Shown in pieces: positions 29,132 through 38,627 of a stretch of 64,000 nucleotides of DNA. The notes under the pieces were generated by a model. It was given only the letters and a program-made list of their open reading frames with translations. It did not search any database and was not told the origin of the DNA. Source of the DNA: Pseudenterobacter timonensis (GTDB taxonomy: Bacteria > Pseudomonadota > Gammaproteobacteria > Enterobacterales > Enterobacteriaceae); the NCBI RefSeq assembly GCF_900021175.1, contig NZ_FCOP01000012.1, forward strand, positions 62,001-126,000, given 5' to 3'. Both the position numbers and the translations under genes were made by a program. Position 1 is the first letter of the stretch, and every line of letters starts with the position of its first letter.

Positions 29132-29716
29132 CGTTAAGTATTGGGTGACAAACGCCAGCGCGTTCTCAAGCGGCAGCGCGCTGCGGGACATTTTGGCCTG
29201 CAAATTGGCCCCCAGCCAGAGCGCATAAAGCACCTGCGCCTCGATGAGCGGCTCGCCGGGAAACGACAGCGTCTGCTCCGCGCGGCCACTCTCCAGCGCC
29301 CGGGCGAGGAGGGCGATAATACCCTTCGCGCCGTTATCCATCGCCGTGCGCATATCTTCAGAGAGATCGCACACTTCGGCGGAAAGTTTTACCGTCAGGC
29401 AGCCGCTGATGATGCCCTGCTGGCGAAACTGCGCCAGGGTATCCTGATAGTAGTTCAACACCCGATCGCGGTGATTGCCTTCGCCGTGACAGAAGTGGTC
29501 GGTCAGACGCTGATGGTAACGGGCAAAGTGCCGCTCAAGCATCGCCACGCCAAACGCCTCTTTGGAGCGAAAGTAATGGTAAAAGGAGCCCTTGGGCACG
29601 TCAGCGGTTTTTAACAGCTCGCTCAGACCCATGCCGGTAAAGCCGCGATGCATACAAAGCTGCTCCCCGGTTGCCAGTAGGTGTTCGCGAGTGTCGTGTT
29701 CGGTATTTTTGCTCAT
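29117..29716 (-). CDS. nemR: NemR, TetR-family electrophile/HOCl-responsive repressor
   Basis: NemR represses nemRA-gloA and is inactivated by cysteine modification with electrophiles or bleach. The 199-residue protein has a TetR helix-turn-helix ('GFTGMGLSELLKTADVPKGS', then 'FYHYFRSKEAF'). Cysteines occur in 'GEQLCMHRGF', 'DHFCHGEGN', 'ISGCLTVKL' and 'AEVCDLSED', which fits redox sensing. A perfect half-site palindrome lies just upstream. Confidence 0.95.
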   Translation of the reverse strand: MSKNTEHDTREHLLATGEQLCMHRGFTGMGLSELLKTADVPKGSFYHYFRSKEAFGVAMLERHFARYHQRLTDHFCHGEGNHRDRVLNYYQDTLAQFRQQGIISGCLTVKLSAEVCDLSEDMRTAMDNGAKGIIALLARALESGRAEQTLSFPGEPLIEAQVLYALWLGANLQAKMSRSALPLENALAFVTQYLTAPRP

Positions 29717-29729
29717 GGCGCTACTCTAA

Positions 29730-29745
29730 TAGACCAGTCGGTCTA
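29730..29745. promoter_or_regulatory. NemR operator
   Basis: TAGACC-AGTC-GGTCTA matches the known NemR box. It is 14 bases upstream of the nemR start and overlaps the stop codon of the upstream transferase gene. Confidence 0.88.
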
Positions 29746-31389
29746 ATGCAACCCCTCTGCCTGCCGACAGCGGGCAAGGAGATCCATCTTTGGTTGATAA
29801 ACCGTTGATTTCACGTCCATCATCCCCAGCACCGTTGAGAATAAATTATCCTGGGAAACCGCGCTGTTCGCCGCTTCATCCCGCAGGCAGCGCTGACTGA
29901 TGCCGTAGTTGTTAACGTAGTCCGGCGAAAGCCAGAACATAAACGGAATATGCGTCTGCTGCGAGGGGGCCAGCAAATAGGGCGTGCCGTGCAGATAGAG
30001 GCCATTCTCCCCTAATGATTCCCCGTGATCGGAGAGGTAGATAAGCGCCGTATTCATCGTCGCCTGACGCGCTTTGAGGGCGTCAATAGTGCGACTTACC
30101 ACGCTGTCGGTATAGAGGATCGTATTATCATAGGTATTTATCAGCGCCTGACGGTCGCAATCCTGAATCTGGTTGGTGTCGCAGGTGGGTGTAAAGTGCC
30201 GGAAGGCCTGAGGGTAGCGCTGATAATAGGCGGGACCGTGACTGCCCATCAGGTGGATCACCAGCACTGAATCCTGTTTCAGCCCATCCAGCACATTATC
30301 CAGACGATACAAATTGGCCTCGTCGAGACAGGAGCCATTTTTACAGAACGCGTTAAGTTGCCACTGGGTCATATCGGTATGCGGGATGCGATTACACGCG
30401 CCTTTGCAGCCACCGTCGTTCTCGCGCCACAGCAGGTTAATTCCCGCGTGGTTAAGCACATCAAGTAACCCTTCCTGATGGTGCGCCAGGTTTGCGTCAT
30501 AGCTTTTGCGCGGCATCCCGGAAAACATGCACGGTACTGATACCGCCGTTTCGGTACCGCAGGAGGAGGCGTGCGGAAAGTTAATCATATCCTGCTTTTT
30601 CAGCTCCGGGTTTGTCTCCCGGCTGTAACCATTAAGGGAATAGTTATCCGCGCGGGACGCCTCGCCCACGACCAGCACCAGTACGGTTTTTTTGTGCTGT
30701 CCAGAGATAATGGCGCCTTTATGTGCATCCTCCCCGATGCGAATCAACGCCTGACTGCCGGCAAACCAGCGCGTTTCGCTGTATTTGATTAGTGCGCTGA
30801 CGTAATTTGCGGGCGTCACCATTTTGACGATGCTCTTGTTATTACGAAACAGCGAGGCGTAATCCTTATAGAAGAGAGCGGCGATAAGAATAATGACCAG
30901 CAGGGCGCCGAGAATCGAGGCCAGGCGCATCAGCAGGGTGTACCACCAGCGGCCGGAGCGGATCTTTATCATCAGCAGCACGACGGAGGGAATTAGTCCC
31001 GCCAGGGCCACCCATGCGATAAGCTGCGGCGTGATAAGGGCCGTCGCCTCCTGGGAATTGGTTTCGAAGACGTTCACCATCATGTTCTGATCGATAACCG
31101 TCCCGTAAGCGTACATAAACCAGGTGGCTGCCGCGCAGCCGACGGTCAGGATGATCAATAGCGGCTTACGGATAAAGGGAATATTCAGCAGGCTGAAGAC
31201 TATCGTCCAGCCGCAAAACAGTACGACCGGCACCGTGGCGGCGAAAAGAATGCCATGAAGCGTGGCGGGCGAAATAATCGCCCAGCTGCGCTGAATAAAA
31301 AGCGCATTGATTAGCGTAAAAAAGAGGGCGCAGGCCAGCGTGAAAAGATTGTCGTTACACTGTAACTTCTTGGGGAGTCGCATTGTCAT
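29743..31389 (-). CDS. eptA: EptA-type lipid A phosphoethanolamine transferase
   Basis: It adds phosphoethanolamine to lipid A at the periplasmic face, reducing negative charge and polymyxin binding. The 548-residue protein has five N-terminal membrane segments and a C-terminal sulfatase-like domain. Visible catalytic residues are Glu243 ('VGEASRADNY'), the nucleophile Thr281 in 'CGTETAVSVPCMFS', and Asp454/His455 ('LSDHGESLGENG'). It is not next to basRS, where E. coli K-12 eptA lies, so it may be a paralogue; the symbol denotes the family. Its stop overlaps the nemR operator and no terminator separates it from nemR. Confidence 0.88.
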   Translation of the reverse strand: MTMRLPKKLQCNDNLFTLACALFFTLINALFIQRSWAIISPATLHGILFAATVPVVLFCGWTIVFSLLNIPFIRKPLLIILTVGCAAATWFMYAYGTVIDQNMMVNVFETNSQEATALITPQLIAWVALAGLIPSVVLLMIKIRSGRWWYTLLMRLASILGALLVIILIAALFYKDYASLFRNNKSIVKMVTPANYVSALIKYSETRWFAGSQALIRIGEDAHKGAIISGQHKKTVLVLVVGEASRADNYSLNGYSRETNPELKKQDMINFPHASSCGTETAVSVPCMFSGMPRKSYDANLAHHQEGLLDVLNHAGINLLWRENDGGCKGACNRIPHTDMTQWQLNAFCKNGSCLDEANLYRLDNVLDGLKQDSVLVIHLMGSHGPAYYQRYPQAFRHFTPTCDTNQIQDCDRQALINTYDNTILYTDSVVSRTIDALKARQATMNTALIYLSDHGESLGENGLYLHGTPYLLAPSQQTHIPFMFWLSPDYVNNYGISQRCLRDEAANSAVSQDNLFSTVLGMMDVKSTVYQPKMDLLARCRQAEGLH

Positions 31390-31528
31390 TAAACCGTTTA
31401 CCGAAATAATGAGGCGAGTATAGAGAGCGAAGATTAGTGAAACCTTAGCGCCTGCTGGTCACAAAAGGCCTTGCGCACAACGCGTTTAACGTCTTGACTG
31501 TAACTGACAGCGAATAAAGGAGGTGACA

Positions 31529-31768
31529 GTGGCAGAGCAGCTGGAGTTTTTCCCCATCCAGAGCCCGTGCCGGGGAATTTGCCAGTCGGATGAACGCGGT
31601 TTTTGCCGGGGCTGCATGCGCAGTCGCGACGAACGTTTTAACTGGCAAAAAATGAGCGACGCGCAAAAGCAGGAGGTGATCCGCCTGTGCAGGCAGCGTT
31701 TGCTGCGTAAATTACGCGTGAATAAACCTGCTCAAACCGAAGAACCTCAGCAGCCCTCACTTTTTTAG
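31529..31768 (+). CDS. ydhL: YdhL, DUF1289 cysteine-rich small protein
   Basis: A 79-residue protein with the DUF1289 cysteine pattern 'CRGICQSDERGFCRGC', probably a small metal site. I choose the GTG at 31529 (MAEQLEFF) because AAGGAGG is five bases upstream and the length then equals E. coli YdhL; a GTG six bases earlier overlaps the ribosome-binding site. Followed by ydhF after 48 bases. Function unknown. Confidence 0.9.
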   Translation: MAEQLEFFPIQSPCRGICQSDERGFCRGCMRSRDERFNWQKMSDAQKQEVIRLCRQRLLRKLRVNKPAQTEEPQQPSLF

Positions 31769-31816
31769 CTGCGCAATTGCGTATACTGGTCCCATAACTA
31801 CCTTGAGGAAACTGTT

Positions 31817-32713
31817 ATGGTTCAACGTATTACCCTTGCGCCCCAGGGCCCCACTTTTTCCCGCTTTGTGATGGGCTACTGGCGGCTGATGGACTGGCAG
31901 CTCTCCCCGCGCCAGCTGGTCAGCTTCATCGAGGAACATCTCGACCTCGGTATCACCACCGTCGATCACGCCGATATCTATGGCGGCTATCTCTGCGAAG
32001 CGGCATTTGGCGAGGCGCTTAAGCTGGCACCCGCGCTGCGCGAGCGGATGGAGATAGTCACCAAATGCGGTATTGCCACCACCGCGAAGCCGGAACATGC
32101 TCTGGGACACTACATCACCGACGCCGATCACATTATTAAAAGCGCTGAACAGTCGCTGAAAAACCTGGCGACCGATCGTCTTGATCTGCTGCTTATTCAC
32201 CGTCCCGATCCGCTGATGGATGCTGATGAAGTGGCGCAGGCGTTCCTCTCGCTTCACCAGAGCGGCAAGGTGCGTCATTTTGGCGTCTCCAACTTTACCC
32301 CTGCCCAGTTTGCCCTGCTGCAGTCGCGGCTGCCCTTTACCCTTGCCACTAACCAGGTGGAGATCTCCCCGGTGCACCAGCCGCTGTTGCTGGACGGAAC
32401 GCTCGATCAGCTGCAGCAACTGCGCATTCATCCGATGGCCTGGTCCTGCCTTGGCGGCGGGCGGTTGTTTAACGATGAGGCGTTCGGGCCGCTGCGCGAC
32501 GAGCTTGCGGCGGTGGCGCAGGAGCTTAACGCCGCCACCATCGAGCAGGTGGTTTACGCCTGGGTAATGCGTCTGCCGTCTAAGCCGTTGCCGATTATCG
32601 GCTCGGGCAAAATCGAGCGCGTGCGCGCTGCGACGGGCGCAGAAGAGCTGGAAATGACGCGCCAGCAGTGGTTCCGTATTCGTAAAGCGGCGCTGGGCTA
32701 CGACGTGCCTTAA
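31817..32713 (+). CDS. ydhF: YdhF, aldo/keto reductase-family oxidoreductase
   Basis: A 298-residue TIM-barrel aldo/keto reductase. Catalytic tetrad residues are seen in 'TTVDHADIYGGY' (Asp, Tyr), 'EIVTKCGI' (Lys) and 'LLLIHRPDPLMD' (His). The C-terminal NADPH motif 'PLPIIGSGKIERVRAA' is present. Natural substrate unknown. ydhL and ydhF are likely co-transcribed. Confidence 0.92.
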   Translation: MVQRITLAPQGPTFSRFVMGYWRLMDWQLSPRQLVSFIEEHLDLGITTVDHADIYGGYLCEAAFGEALKLAPALRERMEIVTKCGIATTAKPEHALGHYITDADHIIKSAEQSLKNLATDRLDLLLIHRPDPLMDADEVAQAFLSLHQSGKVRHFGVSNFTPAQFALLQSRLPFTLATNQVEISPVHQPLLLDGTLDQLQQLRIHPMAWSCLGGGRLFNDEAFGPLRDELAAVAQELNAATIEQVVYAWVMRLPSKPLPIIGSGKIERVRAATGAEELEMTRQQWFRIRKAALGYDVP

Positions 32714-32792
32714 CCCTCCCACGCCAGGCCTCCCGGTGAAATCGTTGCCCCTGGTATAAACTTAAGGGGCAAAAATAACCCATGGAGGTCCT

Positions 32793-33311
32793 ATGAAGCG
32801 TTTTGCTCTGGCGTTAGTGACGCTGGCCTGTTGCGCAGGTGCGCAGGCGGCCAGCGAAGAAGTTGAAATGAATCTCGTCACCGCCCAGGGGATCGGCCAG
32901 TCTATTGGCACAGTGAAGATCACCGAAACCGATAAAGGGCTGGAATTTGCTCCCGACCTGAAAGCCATTCCTCCGGGCGAACATGGTTTTCATGTTCATG
33001 CCAAAGGCAGCTGTCAGCCCGCTATGAAAGAGGGTAAACCGTCAGCCGCTGAAGCGGCGGGGGGCCACCTCGATCCGCATAATACCGGTAAGCATGAAGG
33101 ACCCGAAGGGATGGGCCACACGGGCGATTTGCCGCCGCTGGTGGTCAATAACGATGGTAAAGCGACCGACGCCGTGGTGGCGCCGCGCCTGAAAAAGCTG
33201 GATGAGGTCAAAGGCAAGGCGCTAATGATCCACGTGGGTGGCGACAACATGTCTGATTCGCCCAAGCCGCTTGGCGGCGGCGGGGAGCGCTATGCCTGCG
33301 GCGTGATTTGA
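32793..33311 (+). CDS. sodC: Periplasmic Cu,Zn superoxide dismutase
   Basis: SodC removes superoxide in the periplasm. The 172-residue protein has a signal peptide ending 'GAQA'. Cu/Zn ligands appear in '[13 protein letters not shown]', '[15 protein letters not shown]' and 'HTGDLPPL' and the last His in '[13 protein letters not shown]'; the disulfide partner is in 'RYACGVI'. The last 22 bases overlap the end of the convergent ydhK gene. Confidence 0.96.
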   Translation: MKRFALALVTLACCAGAQAASEEVEMNLVTAQGIGQSIGTVKITETDKGLEFAPDLKAIPPGEHGFHVHAKGSCQPAMKEGKPSAAEAAGGHLDPHNTGKHEGPEGMGHTGDLPPLVVNNDGKATDAVVAPRLKKLDEVKGKALMIHVGGDNMSDSPKPLGGGGERYACGVI

Positions 33312-35323
33312 TCGCCGATGGTACCGGGTGCCGGGGCCTGTTCCAGCTGCGAAAGGGAGCAGTGCAGGCGCCAGATAATTCCTGCCAGATCGCGCGCTGC
33401 CGGTTGCGGGTGGCGCGCGAGCACCTCACAGATCCGCTGAAGCTCATCCAGCGTTACCGCCAGCGGCCGCTGCTGCACGCCACGTTCGCTCATTACGTCG
33501 CGCAGCAGGGCAATACAGACATCCCGTACCCGTGAAAGCGGATCGGAACGGGTCTCCCAGGCGCGCAGTTGCCACACCACATGCGAACAGTTCAGCAACA
33601 CGACGCCCCAGCGCAGAAGCCAGCGGCGGGAAAGGGAATCCTTGCTGTTGTTAAGCTGGCTGACGTGGTGATAAACCAGCGACTCATATTCGCTTTCCAG
33701 AAGGTGCGGTTTGCGGCTGAGCTGGTCGACAAAACCGCGCCGTAGCTCACGGATATGCCGTCGGCTTTTACGGGCATCAGAGCCCGGGCGGAGTACGGCA
33801 AAGGCCATCCAGGCCAGCCCCACGCCGAGGATTTTTGCCAGGTTATCATTCAGGAAATCAGCAAGATCATAGACCGGCGGGTTGGTCACCGCGATAAACG
33901 ATCCCATAAAGACGATCAGTTGCCCCCACAGACCCGCCATCTTCGGCATTTGCAGCTTCAGCAGCTGCATGGTGGTGATAAGCGGGAATAAAAAGAGCAG
34001 AAACTGCCACAGATCGGTCACCTGCACCATCAGCCCGAATTTCACCAGAAAGCTAAAGAGCGAAAGCAGCACCAGCGTGCGCAGCAGCAGCGTGAGCGAG
34101 TTAAAAGGCGAGGCGGCGATGGAGTAGAGTACGCAGCTGATGGCGCATAAGGAGAGGGCTGATGTACCCGCATCCCACTGGGTGGTAATGCTCCAGGCGC
34201 CAACCACCATCAGAGCGCAGAAGGTGCGAAAACCGCTCCACAGCGCCTCCATACTGTCCGTGTGTCTGGCCAGCGCCGGGGCGCGGGGGAGGCTGATCTC
34301 CGTGACGGGCGTGGCGTTTTCCACGCTACGGATCCAGCGGCTGCCGCGCAGATAGAGGCGGCAAAAATAGTTAAGCCGCTCCCAGAAAGCGCGATGCCGG
34401 TAATCCTCTTTATCAACGGGAGCCAGCGGGGCGATAACACGCGCGACGCTATAAGCATCCGCGCCGGGGCTGGCAAGCAGAGTCAGTAAATTCTCTATGG
34501 TTACACGGGTATGGGCGGGTGGATTCGGCCAGTTCAGCAGCATGCGCCGCAGGCTCGAAATGGCGCTGGTCATACGCAGCTGCTGATGCAGGAGCGCGTT
34601 AAGCAGGGCGTTCTGACGTCGAAAGCGGTAGTGACTCCAGAAGGCCTGGATACGCAGCAGGTTCATGGTCAGGATCTGAGCAATCACCTTTTCGTGGGCA
34701 AGCCGGATCTCGTCGCTGGTATCGGGCTGCCAGAGCAGGCTGGCGTGTTCCAGCAGTCGGGCGTGCATATTTTTCAGGGCGGTGATAAGCGCGATACCAT
34801 CCGAGGTGCTGGGCAGAATCATCATCATGATACCGCCGCAGAGAATCCCCACAATCACCTCGCAGACGCGCGCCTGGGCGAGATCCCACAGCTCCGTGGT
34901 CTCCAGCACGTTGACCATGGGGAAAGCGATAATCGCGGCGGTATAGCCCGCCAGCTGAAAGGCGTAGGCGACGTTATTGGTAAACCAGGCGCAGGCCCAG
35001 GTGCACATTCCCAGCCAGAGGGACATACTCAGCAAAAAGAGCCACGGATCGTTAAGCGTATGTCCTGCAACAATAAGCGCCGCGGTCGCGCCGACCAGGC
35101 TGCCCGCGATACGTCCCAGACTTTTACTGATGACGCCGCCGACGGTCGGGAAGCTGACCACCGCGGCGGAGGTCATTGCCCAGTACGGTTCGTCCAGATC
35201 CAGGTAATAGGCGATGCTCAGGGCGAGACAGATGGCAATACCGTTACGCAGCGCGTAACGCCACTGAGGGCGCGTCGCTTTGATCCACGGCGCGTTACGC
35301 CAGGAGATGGCCTGCAGCCCCAT
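33290..35323 (-). CDS. ydhK: YdhK, FUSC/AaeB-type inner-membrane efflux component
   Basis: A 677-residue membrane protein of the aromatic-acid exporter (AaeB/FUSC) family, with two blocks of about five to six membrane segments (residues 25-165 and 365-515) separated and followed by cytoplasmic helical regions. The start shares one base with the ydhJ stop (TGATG), so the two are translationally coupled. With YdhJ (membrane fusion) and YdhI (DUF1656) it forms an AaeXAB-like efflux unit. Substrate unknown. Confidence 0.9.
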   Translation of the reverse strand: MGLQAISWRNAPWIKATRPQWRYALRNGIAICLALSIAYYLDLDEPYWAMTSAAVVSFPTVGGVISKSLGRIAGSLVGATAALIVAGHTLNDPWLFLLSMSLWLGMCTWACAWFTNNVAYAFQLAGYTAAIIAFPMVNVLETTELWDLAQARVCEVIVGILCGGIMMMILPSTSDGIALITALKNMHARLLEHASLLWQPDTSDEIRLAHEKVIAQILTMNLLRIQAFWSHYRFRRQNALLNALLHQQLRMTSAISSLRRMLLNWPNPPAHTRVTIENLLTLLASPGADAYSVARVIAPLAPVDKEDYRHRAFWERLNYFCRLYLRGSRWIRSVENATPVTEISLPRAPALARHTDSMEALWSGFRTFCALMVVGAWSITTQWDAGTSALSLCAISCVLYSIAASPFNSLTLLLRTLVLLSLFSFLVKFGLMVQVTDLWQFLLFLFPLITTMQLLKLQMPKMAGLWGQLIVFMGSFIAVTNPPVYDLADFLNDNLAKILGVGLAWMAFAVLRPGSDARKSRRHIRELRRGFVDQLSRKPHLLESEYESLVYHHVSQLNNSKDSLSRRWLLRWGVVLLNCSHVVWQLRAWETRSDPLSRVRDVCIALLRDVMSERGVQQRPLAVTLDELQRICEVLARHPQPAARDLAGIIWRLHCSLSQLEQAPAPGTIGDQITPQA

Positions 35324-36177
35324 CAGCGTGTTCCAATTGATACGGTACAGGTCGTGCCGGAGACCAGCGTGATATCCGTCGGCAGGCTATCGAAGGTAAA
35401 CCGCACCGGCACCCGCTGGGCAAGACGCACCCAGGGGACGTTAGGCTTAATGTCAGGCACCAGCCCGGAATCGGTTTCGACACTCTGATCGTAAATCGCG
35501 CGTCCGATGCTGGATACGTGACCCTGTAACTTTTGCGAATTACTGTAAAGCGTGATCTGCGCCGGTGCGCCGACGCGAATATGACGCAGCTTGGTCTCTT
35601 CGAAATAGCCAATGACGTAGAAGGAGTGGCTGTCCACCAGCGCAAACAGCGGCTGACCGGTGCTGGCATAGTTGCCTGTGCGCGTCGATAGGTTAGTTAT
35701 CCAGCCGTCGACCGGCGCTTTCACCACGGTTTGACTCAGCTCCCATTCGGCGCGTTTGAGCGTGGCCTGCGCCACCTCCAGATTCGCCTGCATCGCCTTA
35801 ACGTTAAGGTTCGCGGTGTCGAGATCTTCTGCGGAGATATAGTTTCTGGAAAGGTGCCGACGGCGAGTGGCCTCATTATTTGCCTTCGCCAGATCGGACT
35901 GCGCTTTTGCAAGCTGCGCCTGGGCGTTCAGCACGGCGATGCGAAAGGGGGTATCGTCAATGCGAAAAAGGACCTCGCCTTGCTTTACCCGCTGATTATC
36001 TTTCACCAGCAGGCTGCTGATAGTCCCGGAGACTTGCGGCGTAACGCTCACCTGCTCGGCGCGGATCTTACCATCACGGGTCCAGGGCGACTGCATATAG
36101 AAATTCCACATCCACCAGCCTGCCACCACAGCCAGCGTCAGAACCAGCAGAGTCGAAAAGTATTTAAGAGTTTTCAT
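35323..36177 (-). CDS. ydhJ: YdhJ, HlyD-type membrane fusion protein
   Basis: A 284-residue periplasmic adaptor anchored by an N-terminal membrane segment ('[20 protein letters not shown]'). The lipoyl half-motifs '[20 protein letters not shown]' and '[16 protein letters not shown]' flank a coiled coil. I take the start at 36177, which gives the E. coli-like length; a longer upstream frame would overlap ydhI. It lies between ydhI and ydhK. Confidence 0.92.
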   Translation of the reverse strand: MKTLKYFSTLLVLTLAVVAGWWMWNFYMQSPWTRDGKIRAEQVSVTPQVSGTISSLLVKDNQRVKQGEVLFRIDDTPFRIAVLNAQAQLAKAQSDLAKANNEATRRRHLSRNYISAEDLDTANLNVKAMQANLEVAQATLKRAEWELSQTVVKAPVDGWITNLSTRTGNYASTGQPLFALVDSHSFYVIGYFEETKLRHIRVGAPAQITLYSNSQKLQGHVSSIGRAIYDQSVETDSGLVPDIKPNVPWVRLAQRVPVRFTFDSLPTDITLVSGTTCTVSIGTR

Positions 36178-36185
36178 CGACAACG

Positions 36186-36422
36186 TCACCACGCAGTTAA
36201 CAACGCCATACCCAGGCAAACGGAGAGAACAAACAAAGAGAGATCCATCAGGGTTGGATGCCAGATTTCACCCGCGTAGAGCCAGTCGCGAACCAGGCGA
36301 TGCACCAGCAGCCAGAGGGGGAATCCCAACAGTACCGCCTTGAAAACAGGGGGTAAATAGATGGATGCGCCGAAAATCAGATCCTGAAGAGGTACACCGG
36401 CGGAGCTTAGGGGGAATGTCAC
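36186..36422 (-). CDS. ydhI: YdhI, DUF1656 small inner-membrane protein
   Basis: A 78-residue protein with two hydrophobic segments ('[20 protein letters not shown]' and '[18 protein letters not shown]'). AaeX-type DUF1656 proteins accompany FUSC efflux operons. First gene of ydhIJK, divergent from slyA; SlyA at its operator could affect both directions. Confidence 0.9.
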   Translation of the reverse strand: MTFPLSSAGVPLQDLIFGASIYLPPVFKAVLLGFPLWLLVHRLVRDWLYAGEIWHPTLMDLSLFVLSVCLGMALLTAW

Positions 36423-36571
36423 GAGCAGAGATCCTTCGCCATGGTAAGAGCCTTGATCAAGTCGCTAATCAGGAGAGCGATTAACGACATAAATCATACT
36501 TTTCAATCTCCATAAATGCAGCATTGCGTTTGTTTTAGCAATATAAATGCTGCACACTATTCTAAAATGAG

Positions 36572-36592
36572 TATAATAACTTAGCAAGCTAA
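36572..36592 (+). promoter_or_regulatory. slyA -10 element and SlyA operator
   Basis: A perfect TATAAT (36572-36577) is followed by the perfect 12-bp palindrome TTAGCAAGCTAA (36581-36592), identical to the SlyA consensus operator. Its position over the transcription start implies autorepression, as reported for Salmonella and E. coli slyA. The -35 is weak. Confidence 0.85.
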
Positions 36593-36608
36593 TTATAAGG
36601 AGATGAAA

Positions 36609-37043
36609 TTGGAATCGCCACTAGGTTCTGATCTGGCAAGGTTAGTACGCATCTGGCGTGCTCTGATTGACCATCGCCTGAAACCTCTGGAATTGACGCA
36701 GACGCACTGGGTTACGCTGCATAACATTCATCAGTTACCGCCCGACCAGTCGCAGATTCAACTGGCAAAAGCGATAGGCATTGAGCAGCCATCTTTGGTT
36801 CGTACACTCGATCAGCTGGAAGAGAAGGGATTAATCTCCCGACAAACCTGCGCTAACGATCGCCGTGCCAAACGTATCAGACTGACTGAAAAAGCCGCGC
36901 CGATCATCACAGAGATGGAAGCGGTCATCAGTAAAACCCGCGCAGAGATCCTGTCAGGCATTTCGGCTGAAGAGCTGGAACAGCTGGCGGGGCTTATCTC
37001 GCGGCTGGAGCAGAATATTCACGAGCTCCAGACACGCGGTTAA
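36609..37043 (+). CDS. slyA: SlyA, MarR-family transcriptional regulator
   Basis: SlyA counteracts H-NS silencing and controls envelope and virulence genes. I choose the TTG at 36609, because AGGAG is six bases upstream, whereas the ATG at 36603 is directly abutted to AGGAG; the result is 144 residues as in E. coli. The winged helix shows '[20 protein letters not shown]' and the wing '[14 protein letters not shown]'. Autoregulatory operator present. Confidence 0.96.
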   Translation: MESPLGSDLARLVRIWRALIDHRLKPLELTQTHWVTLHNIHQLPPDQSQIQLAKAIGIEQPSLVRTLDQLEEKGLISRQTCANDRRAKRIRLTEKAAPIITEMEAVISKTRAEILSGISAEELEQLAGLISRLEQNIHELQTRG

Positions 37044-37049
37044 CCTGTA

Positions 37050-37076
37050 AAAGCCTTGCTTAGCAAGGCTTTTTTA
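37050..37076. terminator. Bidirectional terminator after slyA
   Basis: A 10-bp stem AAAGCCTTGC/GCAAGGCTTT with a 3-base loop followed by 'tttatt'. It runs into the stop codon of the convergent diguanylate cyclase gene, so that gene's mRNA would include it too. Confidence 0.9.
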
Positions 37077-38435
37077 TTGCCAGACCACCACCCGGTTTCG
37101 TCCTGTCTCTTTCGCCTGATACAACGCCTTATCCGCCCGCTCTACACACTCTTCTTCTGTCACCTGCGCTGAGGTCGCCGTATAGACCCCCATACTGATG
37201 GAGATCTTCTCGGGGAGCTGATTGTTGCTGGTGGCGCGATCGTAGCCGTTTAGCTTGACGCGGATCCGTTCCGCCACCTGATGCGCGTCTGCCGACGCGG
37301 TATGGGTCAGGAGCAGGACAAACTCTTCGCCGCCAATACGGGCGGCGATATCCTGCGGGCGAACGGACTCCGTGAGTAGCGTGGCGACGAACTGCAGGAC
37401 CTTGTCCCCCTGCAGATGACCGTAGGTATCATTAATGCGCTTGAAGCGATCTAAATCGCTGACAATGACCGAAACCGGACTGACGTCAGACGCGGTTTTC
37501 AGGGCCTGCTTCAGGGCATCATAGAAATAGCTGCGGTTATAAAGTCGAGTTAGCGCATCGCGAATAGCGTTTTGATAAGATTGTTGATACCTGGAATTTG
37601 AATCGCGGTAGAGACTAAATACATCGCATAACAAGACGAAAATAATTAATAACGTTGCGGTGGTTTCAAATATACGCGCCTGATACCAGCCTAACCCTTC
37701 TACCTGTCCCGAAAAAAGCAATATGGAGAGTGAGACCAGATAACTCAGACATAAAAAAGTGCCGCTTACCCAGAAAAGATTACGCAGACGGGTAATAACC
37801 ATCATTGTGGTGAATGCAACAAGCCAAATCATAATCAAAATGATATTAATGACCTGATCCCATAGCATCATAAACTGGCGAGTTTCATTATCGACGAGGT
37901 CGATACCGAACAGGGTGCAGTGGCTGGAATAGCACCATGCCAGGATGATCATACAGGTGGTGAATATCGCAACGGTACCAATGACGATAAGATGTATCGT
38001 CCGGGAGAGGGGCTGATGTCGCAGGGTATAGAGGACCGTGGCCGCGATGATCAGCACCGCCATCATGAGGTGGCGGAACATGAAGAAGATCATCGCGTCG
38101 TTATAGTTATTATCCGTGAACTGATAAAGCTCAAACCACGCGGGAAAACTGCTCAGCGTGCCTACCATCAGACATGACGACCCCGCAAACGCAAAGGCAA
38201 GGGCGACCAGATAAAGCCGGCGCCGGTCGCACCAGTAGCGCATCGCCATAAAACAGGCGATAAAGAGATGAAAGACCAATAAAAATATGGTTAACGTCGG
38301 AAAAAGAAGCGGCGAAAAGGAAGAGACGAACCCTGCCATACTGGAAAGGCCAAACTGCAGCGCAGCGATTGCAGCTATACATCCGCAGATAAAGACAAAA
38401 AAACGATTTTTTATTACGTCGTCTATTGCTGGCAT
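37074..38435 (-). CDS. Membrane-anchored GGDEF diguanylate cyclase
   Basis: It should make cyclic di-GMP from GTP. I take ATG 38435 (453 residues); an upstream in-frame TTG at 38471 has no ribosome-binding site. About eight N-terminal membrane segments (residues 10-285) resemble a MASE-type sensor. The GGDEF domain follows: 'RDALTRLYNRSYF', active site 'RIGGEEFVLLL' and the inhibitory I-site RPQD five residues before it, so feedback inhibition is expected. The N-terminal half is more A/T-rich than neighbours. E. coli K-12 lacks a gene here between slyA and slyB. Confidence 0.88.
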   Translation of the reverse strand: MPAIDDVIKNRFFVFICGCIAAIAALQFGLSSMAGFVSSFSPLLFPTLTIFLLVFHLFIACFMAMRYWCDRRRLYLVALAFAFAGSSCLMVGTLSSFPAWFELYQFTDNNYNDAMIFFMFRHLMMAVLIIAATVLYTLRHQPLSRTIHLIVIGTVAIFTTCMIILAWCYSSHCTLFGIDLVDNETRQFMMLWDQVINIILIMIWLVAFTTMMVITRLRNLFWVSGTFLCLSYLVSLSILLFSGQVEGLGWYQARIFETTATLLIIFVLLCDVFSLYRDSNSRYQQSYQNAIRDALTRLYNRSYFYDALKQALKTASDVSPVSVIVSDLDRFKRINDTYGHLQGDKVLQFVATLLTESVRPQDIAARIGGEEFVLLLTHTASADAHQVAERIRVKLNGYDRATSNNQLPEKISISMGVYTATSAQVTEEECVERADKALYQAKETGRNRVVVWQ

Positions 38436-38590
38436 AGTACTTTCACGCCATCGGGAAAAAAAAGAGAACAATTGTGAAAGGATAGTTTAAAAAAATGTCC
38501 GTAACTTTGCGCAGAAACAAAATCGCGCAGAATAGTTCGGGGTGAAAAGTTATTTTAATTATTAAGAATAAGAATTTGGTTAAGTGGCGT

Positions 38591-38623
38591 AAAAAGAGCG
38601 TGACGATTTGTCACGCTCTTTTT
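38591..38623. terminator. Terminator of slyB (bidirectional stem)
   Basis: A 14-bp perfect stem AAAAAGAGCGTGAC/GTCACGCTCTTTTT with a 5-base loop lies 4 bases beyond the slyB stop on the minus strand. A tracts and T tracts make it usable in both directions. Confidence 0.93.
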
Positions 38624-38627
38624 AACA

